Assembly (NCBI GenBank): GCA_033063855.1
Contig: CP093829.1
Coordinates: forward strand, 134,243-198,242
Length of the DNA: 64,000 nucleotides
Direction of reading: 5' to 3'
Origin: Smittia aterrima
Lineage: Eukaryota; Arthropoda; Insecta; Diptera; Chironomidae
The notes below the pieces were generated by a model. That model was not told the DNA's origin and made no database searches. It saw nothing but the letters and a program-made list of their open reading frames with translations. Positions within the stretch are counted from its first letter, which is position 1. Every line of letters begins with the position of its first letter. Below are positions 63,959-64,000 of this stretch, piece after piece. The position numbers and the translations under genes are program-made.

Positions 63959-64000
63959 GTGAGTGAAATTCTTTGTGAGCATAGATATAAACTTTTTATT

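Overview
The window looks like nuclear DNA from an insect, most likely a lower (nematoceran-type) dipteran. The reasons are three protein-coding loci of animal type, GT/AG introns (three of them 61-70 bp, which is typical of Diptera), AT-rich non-coding DNA, and a leucine-rich-repeat protein with a C-terminal cap of a kind common in midges and mosquitoes. The species cannot be named from the sequence. All three recognised loci lie on the + strand. I found no rRNA, tRNA, CRISPR array, intact transposon or bacterial-type operon.

Layout. (1) Positions 1-629 hold the 3' end of a leucine-rich-repeat gene that enters from the left edge; its AATAAA signal is at 680. (2) About 690-24,718 is a 24-kb stretch with no gene I can support. 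(3) 24,719-57,035 is an AEBP2/jing orthologue, a C2H2 zinc-finger accessory subunit of Polycomb repressive complex 2. Its N-terminal coding exon at 24,750-24,949 joins in frame across a 28.3-kb intron to a 2.6-kb exon that is rich in Gln, Ser and Pro. Three shorter exons follow and complete the third zinc finger and the conserved C-terminal domain. A TATA plus Initiator pair at 35.54 kb could be an internal promoter. (4) 57,126-60,552 is intergenic and contains a cluster of short repeats and a CTCF-like motif just before the next gene. (5) 60,553 to the right edge holds the first 1,089 codons of rictor, the TORC2 scaffold, in three exons. The gene runs off the window at a splice donor.

The three genes have no obvious shared pathway. 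jing/AEBP2 acts on chromatin, rictor in growth signalling, and the LRR protein probably at the cell surface. About 52 kb of non-coding DNA around the jing first exon, beside tightly spliced jing and rictor coding regions, suggests a large cis-regulatory domain for jing; this is an inference. The observation most worth checking is at the jing stop codon. A UGA followed by C is followed in the same frame by 29 sense codons with coding-like composition that encode a basic, AT-hook-like tail. A short stem-loop starts 11 nt after the UGA. Together these suggest a stop-codon readthrough isoform.
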